From contig NC_007948.1 of assembly GCF_000013865.1 (NCBI RefSeq), positions 868,001 to 932,000 of the forward strand: 64,000 bases of DNA, written 5' to 3'. The position numbers and the translations under genes were made by a program. Below, piece after piece: positions 28,475 through 37,160 of this stretch. The stretch comes from Polaromonas sp. JS666. GTDB lineage: Bacteria; Pseudomonadota; Gammaproteobacteria; Burkholderiales; Burkholderiaceae_C. Position 1 is the first letter of the stretch; every line of letters starts with the position of its first letter. The notes beneath the pieces are model-generated. The model was not told where the DNA came from and made no database searches. It saw nothing but the letters and a program-made list of their open reading frames with translations.

Positions 28475-29011
28475 ATGAGCCTGGCAATCCGTGACGAGGT
28501 GAAAGCGCTCGCGGCCCTCGCCCTGGCGGTCTGGCTGGCCTGTTGCGGTCCCGCGCGTGCGTCGGCTCCGGCCCAGGCCATGTGGGTGGGCGTGGTGACC
28601 TATGTCGTGGATGGCGACACCGTCTGGGTGCGGCCAGCGGATGGCGGCAAGCCCGTCAGCGTTCGAGTGGACGGCATTGACGCCCCCGAAATTTGCCAGC
28701 CGGGAGGTGGCATTTCCCGCGATGCGCTCAAGCGGCGGGCCCTGGGCCAGCGCATCGCGGTTTTCGGCAGGCGCCACGACGATTACGGTCGGCTGCTGGC
28801 CCGGCTGGAATTGAATGGCGATGACCTGGGCCAATGGATGGTCTCGCAAGGCCAGGCGTGGTCGTATCAGTATGGCCGGCGTGCGGGCCCCTACGCCCTG
28901 CAGCAAAGCCGCGCGAAAGCCGCAGGACTTGGTCTTTTCTCGCCGTCTGATGCCATGCCCCCGGTCTATCCCCGGGCCTTTCGCAAGCAGCATGGACCTT
29001 GCCACGCTTGA
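28475..29011 (+). CDS. Secreted thermonuclease-family (SNase) protein
   Basis: This 178-residue protein has an N-terminal signal peptide (hydrophobic residues about 9-25, cut near ARA-SAP) and a staphylococcal-nuclease-like domain. The calcium and catalytic segments are recognisable: YVVDGDTVWVRPADG, VRVDGIDAPEICQ (the Arg-x-x-x-Ile-Asp-Ala-Pro-Glu core) and RRHDDYGRLLARLELNGDDL. It probably degrades nucleic acid outside the cytoplasm. It stands alone, 220 bp downstream of the transposon, and is followed by BON-domain lipoprotein genes. Confidence 0.9.
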   Translation: MSLAIRDEVKALAALALAVWLACCGPARASAPAQAMWVGVVTYVVDGDTVWVRPADGGKPVSVRVDGIDAPEICQPGGGISRDALKRRALGQRIAVFGRRHDDYGRLLARLELNGDDLGQWMVSQGQAWSYQYGRRAGPYALQQSRAKAAGLGLFSPSDAMPPVYPRAFRKQHGPCHA

Positions 29012-29252
29012 GCCTGTGAACAGTTTCCTGAATTGCGGTGTTTTCTGAAGATGCCAGTCCGGCGCCGGATGAGGGATTTGGATTTGTCCTACGGCATCTT
29101 CGGCCGGCGCCGACCTGACAGGGGCGGGGTCCATGGCTAAGGTCGAGAGACACGGCTCAGGATCGTCGCCTGCTGTGTGGTCCGGCCCCACTTGCTCGTT
29201 GAGCGTGCCTGGTGCCTATTTCACGACGACAGGATCACGAACAGGAGTACTC

Positions 29253-29744
29253 ATGAAAGAAACACCTTCCGATCATTGCAAGCCCCGGGTGAGGCTGACA
29301 GGCAGTTTGCTGGTCCTTCTTTTCGCCTTGAGTGCTTGCGGCAAGCAAGATGATGGCAAAACGGCCGGCCAGCAGCTGGACACCGCCATTGCGAAAACCG
29401 AACAGGCCGCCGAGAAAGCGAAAGCCAAGACCGAAAGTGCCATGGCCAATGCCGGTGTGGCGATGAAAGATGCGACCCGGGAGGTTGAAGCCTCCGGCAA
29501 GCAGATAGCGGACAAGGCCGGGGAAAAGATCAACGACGTGACCATCACCGCCGCAGTGTCGTCCGGGCTTGCCAGGGATCCCGAGCTGAGCGCCCTGAAA
29601 ATCAATGTGGATACCAAAAATGGCGCTGTCACCTTGACGGGCTCTGCCCCTACCGAAGCTGCGCGCGAGAGAGCCGGCACCCTTGCCAAAACTGTCAAAG
29701 GTGTGAATTCGGTCGAGAACCGGCTCACCGTGAAGGCGGGTTAA
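29253..29744 (+). CDS. BON-domain lipoprotein
   Basis: This 163-residue envelope protein starts at the ATG at 29253 with a lipoprotein signal: RLTGSLLVLLFALSAC, with the lipobox cysteine at about residue 29. A long Ala, Lys and Glu-rich helical segment follows (about residues 40-95, EQAAEKAKAKTESAMAN). The C-terminal BON domain has NDVTITAAVSSGLARDPEL and VTLTGSAPTEAARERAGTLA. BON domains bind phospholipid surfaces and occur in osmotic-shock proteins such as OsmY. It is convergent with a second BON gene. The upstream open frame to 29133 lacks a suitable start. Confidence 0.88.
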   Translation: MKETPSDHCKPRVRLTGSLLVLLFALSACGKQDDGKTAGQQLDTAIAKTEQAAEKAKAKTESAMANAGVAMKDATREVEASGKQIADKAGEKINDVTITAAVSSGLARDPELSALKINVDTKNGAVTLTGSAPTEAARERAGTLAKTVKGVNSVENRLTVKAG

Positions 29745-29857
29745 CAGAGAAACGCTGCCGCATGACCTCCACCGGCCAGGTGCAGGTGGAAGCAGGCGGA
29801 AAAAGCAGACGATGAAAACTCCACCGTCTGCCTTCGGTTGACCCTTTACAGTGCTCA

Positions 29858-29881
29858 CCGCCTCCAGAAACCTGAAGGCGG
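29858..29881. terminator. Hairpin between convergent BON genes
   Basis: CCGCCTCCAG, loop AAAC, CTGAAGGCGG forms a 10-bp stem with one mismatch. It lies between two convergent genes and could act on both strands, but no T-tract follows. A second stem (GCAGACG at 29805, CGTCTGC at 29825) lies nearby. Confidence 0.4.
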
Positions 29882-29901
29882 CGGGTACCGGTCAGGGACG
29901 G

Positions 29902-30216
29902 TCAGGGACGAACGACGATGTCGTTGCGAACGGCCTTGACGTTCTTCACGCCACGGGCAAGATCTTCAGCCTGGGCTTTTTCCGTGCTTGATTTGGCAAA
30001 GCCGGACAGCTGAACCGTGCCATTGAGCGTTTCAACGCTGATGGACATGGCTGAGACGGTCTTGTCCCCCACGAACTTGGCCTTCACCGCGGTCGTGATG
30101 GCCGCATCGTCAATGTAGGAGCCGGCCGTCTCCTGGCCCCGCCCAACGGCGCAGCCGCTGCCAATGACGGTGATGCCGGCCAAGGCCGCGAATGCAATTG
30201 CGCGAGCGTATTTCAT
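29902..30216 (-). CDS. Small BON-domain lipoprotein (OsmY-like)
   Basis: This 104-residue protein starts at the ATG at 30216 with a signal peptide MKYARAIAFAALAGITVIGSGC; the cysteine at about residue 22 fits a lipobox. One BON domain covers the rest (DDAAITTAVKAKFVGDKTV to AVRNDIVVRP). The frame is open to 30366 but only the 30216 start gives a signal peptide, with GAGGAAAA before it. It is probably an envelope stress protein. A 10-bp tandem duplication (GGTCAGGGAC) overlaps the stop codon. Confidence 0.88.
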   Translation of the reverse strand: MKYARAIAFAALAGITVIGSGCAVGRGQETAGSYIDDAAITTAVKAKFVGDKTVSAMSISVETLNGTVQLSGFAKSSTEKAQAEDLARGVKNVKAVRNDIVVRP

Positions 30217-30413
30217 ATTATTTTCCTCTTCAGTTGTTGAATGAACCGGTGCTGAGTTAAAAAGCCTGCCGATCAGCCGCACCACGCCAATCGACCAGCG
30301 GTAATCATGGGGGTCTTCTGCGACCGTCTCTGGATTCGTCGGTCTGCACGGCGTCCCGGTGGCCATGAGCCCGAAAGCCCCAGGCCATCCCCGGCGGTGG
30401 TGAAAAGTCGAGC

Positions 30414-30872
30414 TTATTCATAATGGCTTTCCCGGGGTTCTGCGTCTTGCCCGGAGCCGGACAGCATGGAAAGCAGGACACTTGAAAGCTGGGGCGCCTT
30501 GAGGGTTGCCAGCAACACGCCACCCAGTGAAACCAGGCGCCAGGGACGCAGCACCACGGCGGCAGCGCCGATGCCTGCGGCGATGCCCAGGAGTTTGAAG
30601 GGTTGCTCTTGCGCAAATTTGCCAATCATCGGCCGGGCCAGATCAAAAGCGGCACTCCCGGGATGATGGCGCCACCAGGCCTGCATCGCCCCCTTGGCCA
30701 CTGCCCACGTCCCTCCCGCACTTGCGCGAGTCTCATCGGTTTCATCGAACGGATGCTCGTTTCGCCTGTCTGAAGAATGTGAAGATTGGCCGTCACGCGT
30801 CATGTGCCGGACGATCGCCTGGCGGCTGGCCGCGAGGCGTTCTTGCGGTGTGGGGGCTGTGACGGTGGGCAT
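30414..30872 (-). CDS. Hypothetical membrane protein of the yqjDE-like group
   Basis: This 152-residue protein has a polar N-terminal half (residues 1-75, rich in Arg, Asp and Ser). One or two hydrophobic segments follow (about residues 93-110, LLGIAAGIGAAAVVLRP, and 112-138), with a short polar tail. I do not recognise a named family. It is the third gene after a DUF883 gene and a YqjE-like gene, on the same strand, 21 bp downstream of the latter. This is the position YqjK has in E. coli, although sequence similarity to YqjK is not evident. Confidence 0.6.
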   Translation of the reverse strand: MPTVTAPTPQERLAASRQAIVRHMTRDGQSSHSSDRRNEHPFDETDETRASAGGTWAVAKGAMQAWWRHHPGSAAFDLARPMIGKFAQEQPFKLLGIAAGIGAAAVVLRPWRLVSLGGVLLATLKAPQLSSVLLSMLSGSGQDAEPRESHYE

Positions 30873-30893
30873 GGCGGAAGGATCTCAGACGTC

Positions 30894-31259
30894 TCAGGCG
30901 ACCATGCGCAACGCGCGCGCGTCAGTGTCGATCTGCGCCTTCAATTCAGGAAAGCGTTCGCTCTGGAGTGGTTTTTTGGCGCGGACGATGGCAATGAGCA
31001 GCAATACCAGCACAAAGCCAGGCACGACAACCAGCACCCAGTGGAAGTTGTTCTGCATCAGCCCCAGCATCAATGCCACGCCCGTCAGCCCCAGAAAAAC
31101 TGAGGCCAACAGCACCGCCAACACCCAGTTCACGGTCCGGATCAGCAACTCGGAACCAGCGCTGGAAGCTTCCTGATGAAACAGCGCGGCATACGCCGAG
31201 ACATGATCCACGATCAGGTCAGGCCTCTGGATCAGGGTTGAAAAAAGTGGGTGCAGCAT
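30894..31259 (-). CDS. YqjE-like (DUF1469) inner-membrane protein
   Basis: This 121-residue protein has two central membrane helices (about residues 45-66 and 71-92, WVLAVLLASVFLGLTGVALM and VLVVVPGFVLVLLLIAIV). Polar ends flank them, including AYAALFHQEASSAGSELL before and AKKPLQSERFPELKAQIDTD after. This layout matches the YqjE / phage-holin-like DUF1469 group, membrane proteins often induced by stress. It lies between a DUF883 gene and an unnamed membrane-protein gene. A true holin function is unlikely because there is no phage context. Confidence 0.75.
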   Translation of the reverse strand: MLHPLFSTLIQRPDLIVDHVSAYAALFHQEASSAGSELLIRTVNWVLAVLLASVFLGLTGVALMLGLMQNNFHWVLVVVPGFVLVLLLIAIVRAKKPLQSERFPELKAQIDTDARALRMVA

Positions 31260-31320
31260 GATGGTGGAGTGGGTTGGTTAAGCATCGGCGACGAGCAGGA
31301 GCGACCTTGATAACGCCTTC

Positions 31321-31728
31321 TCAATAACGCTGTTCGTTGCGATGGCGTGAAGAGGAAATCAGCAGGGCCACGGCCGCACCGACTGCCGCCGCAATGAGTA
31401 TCGAACGCATGGGTTGCTCGGACACATACCGCGTCGTGGCACCTGTGGCGCGGGAGAGTGAATGCTGGGCACGCTCTTTGGCCTCGGATGCCAGGTCCAG
31501 GCTCTGACGGGCCAGCTTTTGGGCCTTGGATGCGAGCATGTCCACAACGGGGTCCACGCTACCGCGCAATTCGCGCACCTTGTTTTCTGCCTTGTCCAGC
31601 GCATCATTCGCATGGTCCCTGGTCGATTCCACGGCCTTGACGGCATTGGCGAGCAGCTCATCGGAGGCCTGGCGCATGCCGGTCATGGTGTCAAGGCCGG
31701 TGGGGGAGGAGGGCATATTGGGGGTCAT
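31321..31728 (-). CDS. DUF883 family membrane-anchored protein (ElaB/YqjD-like)
   Basis: This 135-residue protein starts at the ATG at 31728, preceded by AAGGATT; the longer open frame to 31866 has no ribosome site. Residues about 20-100 form a long amphipathic helical region (NAVKAVESTRDHANDALDKA). The C-terminus is a single membrane helix with an RPMRS-like pattern (SEQPMRSILIAAAVGAAVAL) near residue 120. E. coli YqjD and ElaB of this family are tail-anchored and bind stationary-phase ribosomes. It is the first gene of the minus-strand yqjDE-like trio. Confidence 0.85.
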   Translation of the reverse strand: MTPNMPSSPTGLDTMTGMRQASDELLANAVKAVESTRDHANDALDKAENKVRELRGSVDPVVDMLASKAQKLARQSLDLASEAKERAQHSLSRATGATTRYVSEQPMRSILIAAAVGAAVALLISSSRHRNEQRY

Positions 31729-31885
31729 TTGGGAATCCTTCAGGAGTTGGGGGTTCGGAGGGGCAAAGGGATAAACGGCGATATGCAGGTGGGTCTGTGA
31801 CGGGGGCTTCGCGTCATGCCTTGCCCGGCAATGAAACCGGGAAAGGCGCCGGGACGGCGTCGCCACGGTGCCGCCGCAGGGCGCG

Positions 31886-32050
31886 TCAGTTCTTTTTGAT
31901 CAGGCCCATCACAAAGCTGACCACAGCCATGATGGCGAAGATGAAGAAGAGGATCTTGGCAATCTCAACGGCGCCTGCCGCGATACCACCGAAGCCGAAG
32001 ATGGCGGCGATCAGCGCGATCACCAGAAAAACAACGGAATAGTGCAGCAT
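31886..32050 (-). CDS. DUF1328 (YtjA-like) small membrane protein
   Basis: This 54-residue protein starts [20 protein letters not shown] and ends MGLIKKN, with two hydrophobic helices separated by a GGIAAGAVE turn. The pattern is that of DUF1328 (E. coli YtjA), a tiny membrane protein of unknown function often induced in stress or biofilms. The ribosome site AAGGAG is ideally placed. It is shorter than a typical ORF-length cutoff but clear by sequence. It lies 157 bp upstream of the DUF883 gene. Confidence 0.88.
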   Translation of the reverse strand: MLHYSVVFLVIALIAAIFGFGGIAAGAVEIAKILFFIFAIMAVVSFVMGLIKKN

Positions 32051-32242
32051 CTCGATCTCCTTGCATGACTGGGTTGGTCGGCGTTTCGTTGTCGAAACTT
32101 TGAAACGCCCTGCAGCAAGGTTAAAGACAATGGCGGTCTTTTCTCATCGGCTGTGGACGGGTGCCCCTGTCAGTTCCAGGGGGGAGGCGCTGTAGGAGGG
32201 CGCTGACAGTTTGTTACTGTTGGGCGCCCGCGTGCGGTCCGG
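32051..32242. promoter_or_regulatory. Gap between DUF1328 gene and histidine kinase gene, with hairpins
   Basis: This gap holds the DUF1328 promoter and the kinase terminator region. CCCCTG-N7-CAGGGG near 32165-32183 is a perfect 6-bp stem. CTGTCAG and CTGACAG form a further 7-bp inverted pair, which may end the kinase transcript. No clear promoter boxes were identified. Confidence 0.35.
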
Positions 32243-33622
32243 TCAAATCGTTTTGGGCAGCACGGCAGAAATCCGCGTGCCGCTTCCCTCGGTGCTGGTG
32301 ACCGTCAGGCGACCGCCGGCGGCCTCCACGCGATGGCGCATGCCCGCCAGGCCGTGGCTGGTGGGCCCCACGCTGTCCACTCGGAAGCCTTTGCCGTTGT
32401 CCTTGACCTCCACGGAGATGTATCGGTCGAAATTGTGAAGGCTGATCTCGGCCTGGCTGGCCGCGGCATATTTGGCGATGTTGGTCAGCGACTCCTGCAC
32501 CAGCCGGTACACCGTCAGCTGGGCCGAACCGCCAAGTTCCACTGACTCCAGGTCGGTGGTGATGGACAGGCCGGATCGCTCCTCGAATTCCCGCGCCAGA
32601 ATTTCCAGGGAGGCCACCAGACCCAGGTGGGACAACGAGGAGGGGCGCAAATCTTCGACAATGCGGCGCTTCAGGGCAATACCGCTGTTCAGCGTGCTGG
32701 TCAGGTGCTCCAGGCGTTCTGCCGCTTCCGGCAGGTTGCCCGCCAGGCGTGACCGCAGTCTGGCGACATCCAGTTTGGCGGCTGTCAGAAGTGCGCCCAG
32801 TTCGTCGTGCAGCTCGCGGGCCAGGTGGCCCCGTTCATCCTCGCGCACATTCTGCAAATGGGTGGCGAGTTCTGCCAGGGTGGCGGTGCGCTCCCGCACC
32901 TGCTTTTCCAGCAGGTCACGCTCGCGCTGCAGGGACTCCTGCTCGCGCCGGCCCGAGGCGAGCAGGGCCTTGGTTTGCAGCAGGTACATGTAAAAAGCCA
33001 GCAGGCCGGCCAGCGCCATGGTGGCCACGCCGATGCGGGACAGCTGCAGTGTTTTCTTGATCTGGGCCTGGCCCAGTTCCATCTTGCGGATGCTGCTGGC
33101 GGCCAGCTTGGACGATTGCACGCGAATCGCCTCCATGTGCTCCTTGCCGACATCCGTGGTCAGGACAAATTTCCAGGCATCTTCATTGCCTTCCTTGCGC
33201 ATGCGCACGCTCAGGTCCATTTCGGCCAGTTTTCGCGAAATATGCCGCGACATGACGCCGAACTCCGCGAGTTCGTTCCGGTAGGGGATGAACAGCTGAC
33301 GCAGCACATCCAGGTTCTGGCTGATATCTGCCGTGGCGTTGTTGTAGGGCTCCAGATAGCGCGGGTCGCCGGTCAGCAGGTAGCCTCGTGAGCCGGTTTC
33401 CGCATCCAGCATGCGCTGCAGCAATTGATTGATGGCTTCACGGGTTTGCTGCGCCTCCTCGATGTTGGCCGCCGCCGCCGTGGACTCGTGAAAACTCGCC
33501 TCATTGATGAAAATGAGGATGGCGGCGGCCAGCACCGCCAAGGGCAGGCTGATGGCCATTTTGGGGATCGAAAATTTTTTCACGGCTGGCTCCGTTGGAT
33601 ACTTCGGGGAATAATTCGTCAA
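32243..33622 (-). CDS. CHASE3-domain sensor histidine kinase (NarL-partner type)
   Basis: This 459-residue membrane kinase has membrane helices at about residues 22-41 and 197-216, flanking a periplasmic CHASE3 sensor domain (AINQLLQRMLDAETGSRGYL, then GDPRYLEPY). A coiled coil follows (220-258), then a HisKA_3 dimerisation domain with the phospho-acceptor His272 in EDERGHLARELHDELGALLT. The HATPase domain has the N box ESLTNIAKYA and the DNGKGF loop (408-413), and the C-terminus is SGTRISAVLPK. It is divergent from the response-regulator gene at 33723, its probable partner. The signal sensed is unknown. Confidence 0.93.
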   Translation of the reverse strand: MTNYSPKYPTEPAVKKFSIPKMAISLPLAVLAAAILIFINEASFHESTAAAANIEEAQQTREAINQLLQRMLDAETGSRGYLLTGDPRYLEPYNNATADISQNLDVLRQLFIPYRNELAEFGVMSRHISRKLAEMDLSVRMRKEGNEDAWKFVLTTDVGKEHMEAIRVQSSKLAASSIRKMELGQAQIKKTLQLSRIGVATMALAGLLAFYMYLLQTKALLASGRREQESLQRERDLLEKQVRERTATLAELATHLQNVREDERGHLARELHDELGALLTAAKLDVARLRSRLAGNLPEAAERLEHLTSTLNSGIALKRRIVEDLRPSSLSHLGLVASLEILAREFEERSGLSITTDLESVELGGSAQLTVYRLVQESLTNIAKYAAASQAEISLHNFDRYISVEVKDNGKGFRVDSVGPTSHGLAGMRHRVEAAGGRLTVTSTEGSGTRISAVLPKTI

Positions 33623-33722
33623 TAATGGGCACTAAAGCCAATGCGGATGTCCGGTCCGGCCATCCTTTTCATTGCGTTGATTGCGTTGCCTGCTCGTGCG
33701 GGCTTTATGGAAAGACAGCGAC

Positions 33723-34355
33723 ATGATAAAAATTGGAATTGTTGATGACCATGCCATCGTGCGTTCGGGACTCAAACAGTTTTTCTCGGACCAGGTGGAT
33801 CTGCGTGTCGTCGGTGAGGCCGCCAGCGGCCGCGAGGCGATTGACCTGGTTCGAAATGTCGAGCTGGACATTCTGGTCATGGACCTGTCCATGCCCGGCC
33901 AGAGCGGCATCGATGCACTGGCCATGATCCGCGCCAAAGCCCCCGACGTCGGCATTCTTATCCTGAGCGGCTACCCCGAGGAACACTATGCGGTCAACCT
34001 GATTCGCCAAGGGGCCAGTGGCTACCTCAACAAGGAGTGCGATCCGTCTGAAATTGTCGATGCCATCCGTGTCATCTCGCTTGGCAAGCGCTACATCACG
34101 CCGGCGGTGGCAGAACTGCTGGCGCAACAACTGAACCGGCCCCACGACGTCGCCTCCCACGAGCAATTGTCGGAACGGGAGTTTCAGGTGTTCCTGAAGC
34201 TGGCCAAAGGGGAAACGGCCGGTGATATTGCAAAAGCGCTTTCGCTGAGCGTGAAAACCGTCAGTACCTACAGAACCCGCGTGATGGAAAAAATGAGTCT
34301 GGCGTCGAACAGCGATCTGACCTACTACGCGCTCAAGAACAAGTTGATTGACTGA
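33723..34355 (+). CDS. LuxR/NarL-family response regulator
   Basis: This 210-residue transcription regulator has a receiver domain with acidic pocket Asp8-Asp9, phosphorylation site Asp54 (LVMDLSMPG) and Lys104 (GYLNKE). The C-terminal LuxR-type helix-turn-helix runs from LSEREFQVFLKLAKGETAGD through SLSVKTVSTYRTRVMEKM. The start is the ATG at 33723, 100 bp from the divergent kinase gene, which strongly suggests the two are a pair. It ends 2 bp before the convergent lone-receiver gene. Confidence 0.94.
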   Translation: MIKIGIVDDHAIVRSGLKQFFSDQVDLRVVGEAASGREAIDLVRNVELDILVMDLSMPGQSGIDALAMIRAKAPDVGILILSGYPEEHYAVNLIRQGASGYLNKECDPSEIVDAIRVISLGKRYITPAVAELLAQQLNRPHDVASHEQLSEREFQVFLKLAKGETAGDIAKALSLSVKTVSTYRTRVMEKMSLASNSDLTYYALKNKLID

Positions 34356-34357
34356 CT

Positions 34358-34753
34358 TCAAGCAGTACTGCCGCTCTGCTGGATGCCGCTCTGCTGGATG
34401 CAATAGTCCACCAGCGCGTCAATTTCGTTGGACTTGTCAAACACCGCATCGACGCCCAGCTGCGCGCACCGGTGCCGGATGTCGGTGGTGGCGTAATTGC
34501 TGAGCACCACCACCTTCTGTCTCGGCTGGCGATCGCGGCAAGCTGCGAGCACCCCCAAGCCGCTCCCCTGCTTCAAAAACAGATCAACGATGGCCAGGTC
34601 CCATTGGTCACTGTTGTTGGTGAGCCAGGCTTTACCTTCGTTTTCGGTTTCTGCGGTTCCCACAGCACTGACGCAAGCGAGTTCTTCAAGGGTGCCGATC
34701 AGGTTTTCCCGAATGGTGGGGTTGTCTTCGACGATATAGGTTTTCAGTCTCAC
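34358..34753 (-). CDS. Stand-alone response regulator receiver protein
   Basis: This 131-residue protein consists of only a receiver domain: acidic pocket Glu9-Asp10, phospho-acceptor Asp57 (LAIVDLFLKQGSG), Ser85 (VVLSNYA) and Lys107 (AVFDKS). There is no DNA-binding or enzymatic output, so it may act by protein contact or as a phosphate sink for the adjacent kinase. The last residues repeat GIQQS because of an exact 15-bp tandem duplication (34371-34400). It is convergent with the LuxR-type regulator gene, with 2 bp between stops. Confidence 0.9.
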   Translation of the reverse strand: MRLKTYIVEDNPTIRENLIGTLEELACVSAVGTAETENEGKAWLTNNSDQWDLAIVDLFLKQGSGLGVLAACRDRQPRQKVVVLSNYATTDIRHRCAQLGVDAVFDKSNEIDALVDYCIQQSGIQQSGSTA

Positions 34754-35117
34754 TGATCAGGTCCAGGTGGGGCGGCACGGTTCGCGGAAGATTGACGAAG
34801 CCCTCAAAAGTGAACACGCCGTGTTTCTTAATGTATCGTTGCCTCGAGGGTGATTCTGCCAGTGACTCTGTTCAGCACTTGTAGGATGTTTCCTACTTCC
34901 CCGCTTTTCGTTATCTTTTAGAGACTGTAGGTACTTGCCCACAGCTTTTCATCGCGCAGGACGACTGTCTGAACCGGCTTGCCCATCGATAGTGAAGGCT
35001 CTGCCCTGAAGATGCGCACGTGAGCCCTCTCAGGTTCACTGCGCGGTTCCGCATCGATGCCGTGTCGGCCAATGCAGGGACAGAATGTTGAGGCGGGCCT
35101 GAAACCCGCCGGGATGC
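34754..35117. promoter_or_regulatory. 364-bp divergent intergenic region with a perfect palindrome
   Basis: This region separates the lone-receiver gene (minus) from the AsmA-like gene (plus). GTAGGATGTTTCCTAC at 34881-34896 is a perfect 6-bp inverted repeat with a 4-bp centre. It resembles sites bound by NarL/RcsB-type regulators, so it is a candidate operator for the regulator at 33723. Nothing else coding was recognised here. Confidence 0.45.
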
Positions 35118-37112
35118 ATGACCAAATCGTTGCTTCACTCCGCTGTTTTTCGCAGATCACTTGCGGGCCTTGCGGCCCTGGTCGTCGTTCTGGTGCTGGT
35201 GATTCTTTTTTTCCCCTGGGATGTTCTCCGCGGCCCGATCAATCGTCATGTATCGGACCAGCTGGGGCGCCGCTTCGAGATCACCCAACATCTCGCGGTT
35301 CATCTTGGGCGAACCGTCACTGTCAAGGCCGATGGCGTGGAAGTCGCCAACCCAGAATGGGCCACTGAGCCCTATCTGCTCAAGGCCAGCGTCGCTGAAT
35401 TTGACATCAAGCTGTGGCCGCTGCTGTTTGGACAGGTCGAACTGCCACGGATTGCATTGATCGCGCCGCAATTTGGCCTGCAGATCGAACCGGACGGACG
35501 GCGTACCTGGGCGCTTTCGCGCGATACGTCCGATGAGAGCGCTGTGCCTGTCATCGGGTCCTTGCTCGTAGACCAGGGTTCGCTGAAATACCTGTCGGCG
35601 GCGCAGGGCGCCAATATAGCGGTCACATTTTCCCTCTCTCCGGAGTTAGCCGGTCCGCTGCCCTTGAGCTACAAAGCTGCCGGTAAATGGAAAAATGAGG
35701 TCTTTAGCGCCAGCGGACGCACCGGCGGCGTGCTGCAGTTGCGCGCGAAAACCCAGGCACCTTTCCCCATCGAGATCAGTGCCCTGGCGGGAAAAACCAG
35801 CCTGAAAGCCCAGGGCTCGATTGCCAACCTCGCAGACCTTGCAGGCGTGGATGCCACATTTGACCTGCGGGGCCGCAATCTCGAAGAGTTGTATAAATTG
35901 GTGGGTGTTGTGCTGCCTTCCACGCTGCCCTACAAGGTTCGCGGCAAGTTGGCCAAGCACGGCAAGGTATGGGCGGTCAGCCAGATTCAGGGCGTGTTGG
36001 GCAGCACTGACATCAACGGCGCCCTCCGCTTTGATCAGTCGGCGGCGGTGCCTGTTTTGACCGGCAATTTACAGTCAAAACTGCTGGACTTTGGGGATCT
36101 GGGGCCGATGATAGGCGCAACGCCCGCTGCCAGCAAAGCGGCCGAAGCCAAGGCCAAAGCACAAGCCGGGACAGAGCAGCCGGGCCGGGCCACGGCGTCT
36201 TCACGCAAGGTATTGCCCGCGACCATCCTGAGCCTGGCCAGACTTCAGGCCATGGATGCCGACGTGACCTACTCGGCGGCGAATATCCGGCATGTGCAGG
36301 CGCTCCCGCTGGACAAGGGCAGCGCCCACATCAAATTGAATGCGGGCGTCCTGCAGTTGAGCCCTTTTTCGCTGGGCGTGGCTGGCGGGTCGGTCGCCGG
36401 AAGCCTCAAGGTTGATTCCAACGTCGCGCCTGCGGCGTTCACTGCCCGGCTGGATGTGCGTGCGGTGCAGCTGAATCAGCTGTTCCCCAAAGTGGAGACA
36501 ACCAGGAGCAGTCTCGGAAAAATCAGCGGGCAGTTCGACTTCCAGGGGCGTGGGGCTTCCGTGGCGCAAATCCTGGGATCTGCCTCGGGGCAAGTCGCCG
36601 TTCTCATGGGCAAAGGACAGATCAGCAACATACTGCTCGAATTCCTGGGGCTCGATGGCGGGGAGGTCATCAAGTTCCTGGTGCGCGGCGATCGCAATGT
36701 GCAACTGCGCTGCGCTGCGGCCGCCTTTGACGTGAACCAGGGCCTGATGACCAGCCGGGCCATCGTGCTGGATACGACCGACACGGTGATCAATGGCCGT
36801 GGCCGGGTGAGCCTGGCCGATGAAACGCTGGATATCGTCCTGGAACCGGCTCCCAAGGACCGCAGCATTCTGAGCCTCAGGTCACCGCTGCGGATTGGTG
36901 GGACCTTTGCATCACCGTCGGCCGGACCGGACAAGGGTGCGCTGGCCGGCCGCGCCGGTATCGCCCTGGTGCTGGGCGCCATCAACCCGCTGCTCGCGCT
37001 GGCTGCCACAATTGAAACAGGCCCCGGTCAGGATGCGGATTGCAGCGAGGTTCTGGCACAGGCCGCCAAGCCTAATGGGGGCTCCAGACCTGCTGCGACG
37101 GCCACCCGGTGA
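35118..37112 (+). CDS. AsmA-family envelope protein
   Basis: This 664-residue protein has one N-terminal membrane helix (about residues 17-34, LAALVVVLVLVILFFPWD) and a large periplasmic part. The AsmA pattern is visible: INRHVSDQLGRRFEI, then VANPEWATEPYLLKA, and the C-terminal AsmA domain (GRGRVSLADETLDIVLEP and SPLRIGGTFASPS). AsmA-like proteins form long lipid-transfer-type bridges between inner and outer membranes and affect outer-membrane composition. An Ala and Lys-rich linker lies at about residues 334-362. It is convergent with the moeB-like gene. Confidence 0.9.
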   Translation: MTKSLLHSAVFRRSLAGLAALVVVLVLVILFFPWDVLRGPINRHVSDQLGRRFEITQHLAVHLGRTVTVKADGVEVANPEWATEPYLLKASVAEFDIKLWPLLFGQVELPRIALIAPQFGLQIEPDGRRTWALSRDTSDESAVPVIGSLLVDQGSLKYLSAAQGANIAVTFSLSPELAGPLPLSYKAAGKWKNEVFSASGRTGGVLQLRAKTQAPFPIEISALAGKTSLKAQGSIANLADLAGVDATFDLRGRNLEELYKLVGVVLPSTLPYKVRGKLAKHGKVWAVSQIQGVLGSTDINGALRFDQSAAVPVLTGNLQSKLLDFGDLGPMIGATPAASKAAEAKAKAQAGTEQPGRATASSRKVLPATILSLARLQAMDADVTYSAANIRHVQALPLDKGSAHIKLNAGVLQLSPFSLGVAGGSVAGSLKVDSNVAPAAFTARLDVRAVQLNQLFPKVETTRSSLGKISGQFDFQGRGASVAQILGSASGQVAVLMGKGQISNILLEFLGLDGGEVIKFLVRGDRNVQLRCAAAAFDVNQGLMTSRAIVLDTTDTVINGRGRVSLADETLDIVLEPAPKDRSILSLRSPLRIGGTFASPSAGPDKGALAGRAGIALVLGAINPLLALAATIETGPGQDADCSEVLAQAAKPNGGSRPAATATR

Positions 37113-37160
37113 GTGGCGGGTGACCCTGGGCGCAGGGACCGGTTCTCGAGGCCCCCCGGC

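Noticed and set aside
30894..31259. Phage holin
   Set aside because: The holin label for DUF1469 proteins comes from membrane topology only. There is no phage gene nearby and the yqjDE context fits better.
34911..35160. Short minus-strand frames of 75-80 codons in the gap before the AsmA gene
   Set aside because: No ribosome site, no recognisable composition of a real protein, and overlap with the start of the AsmA gene.
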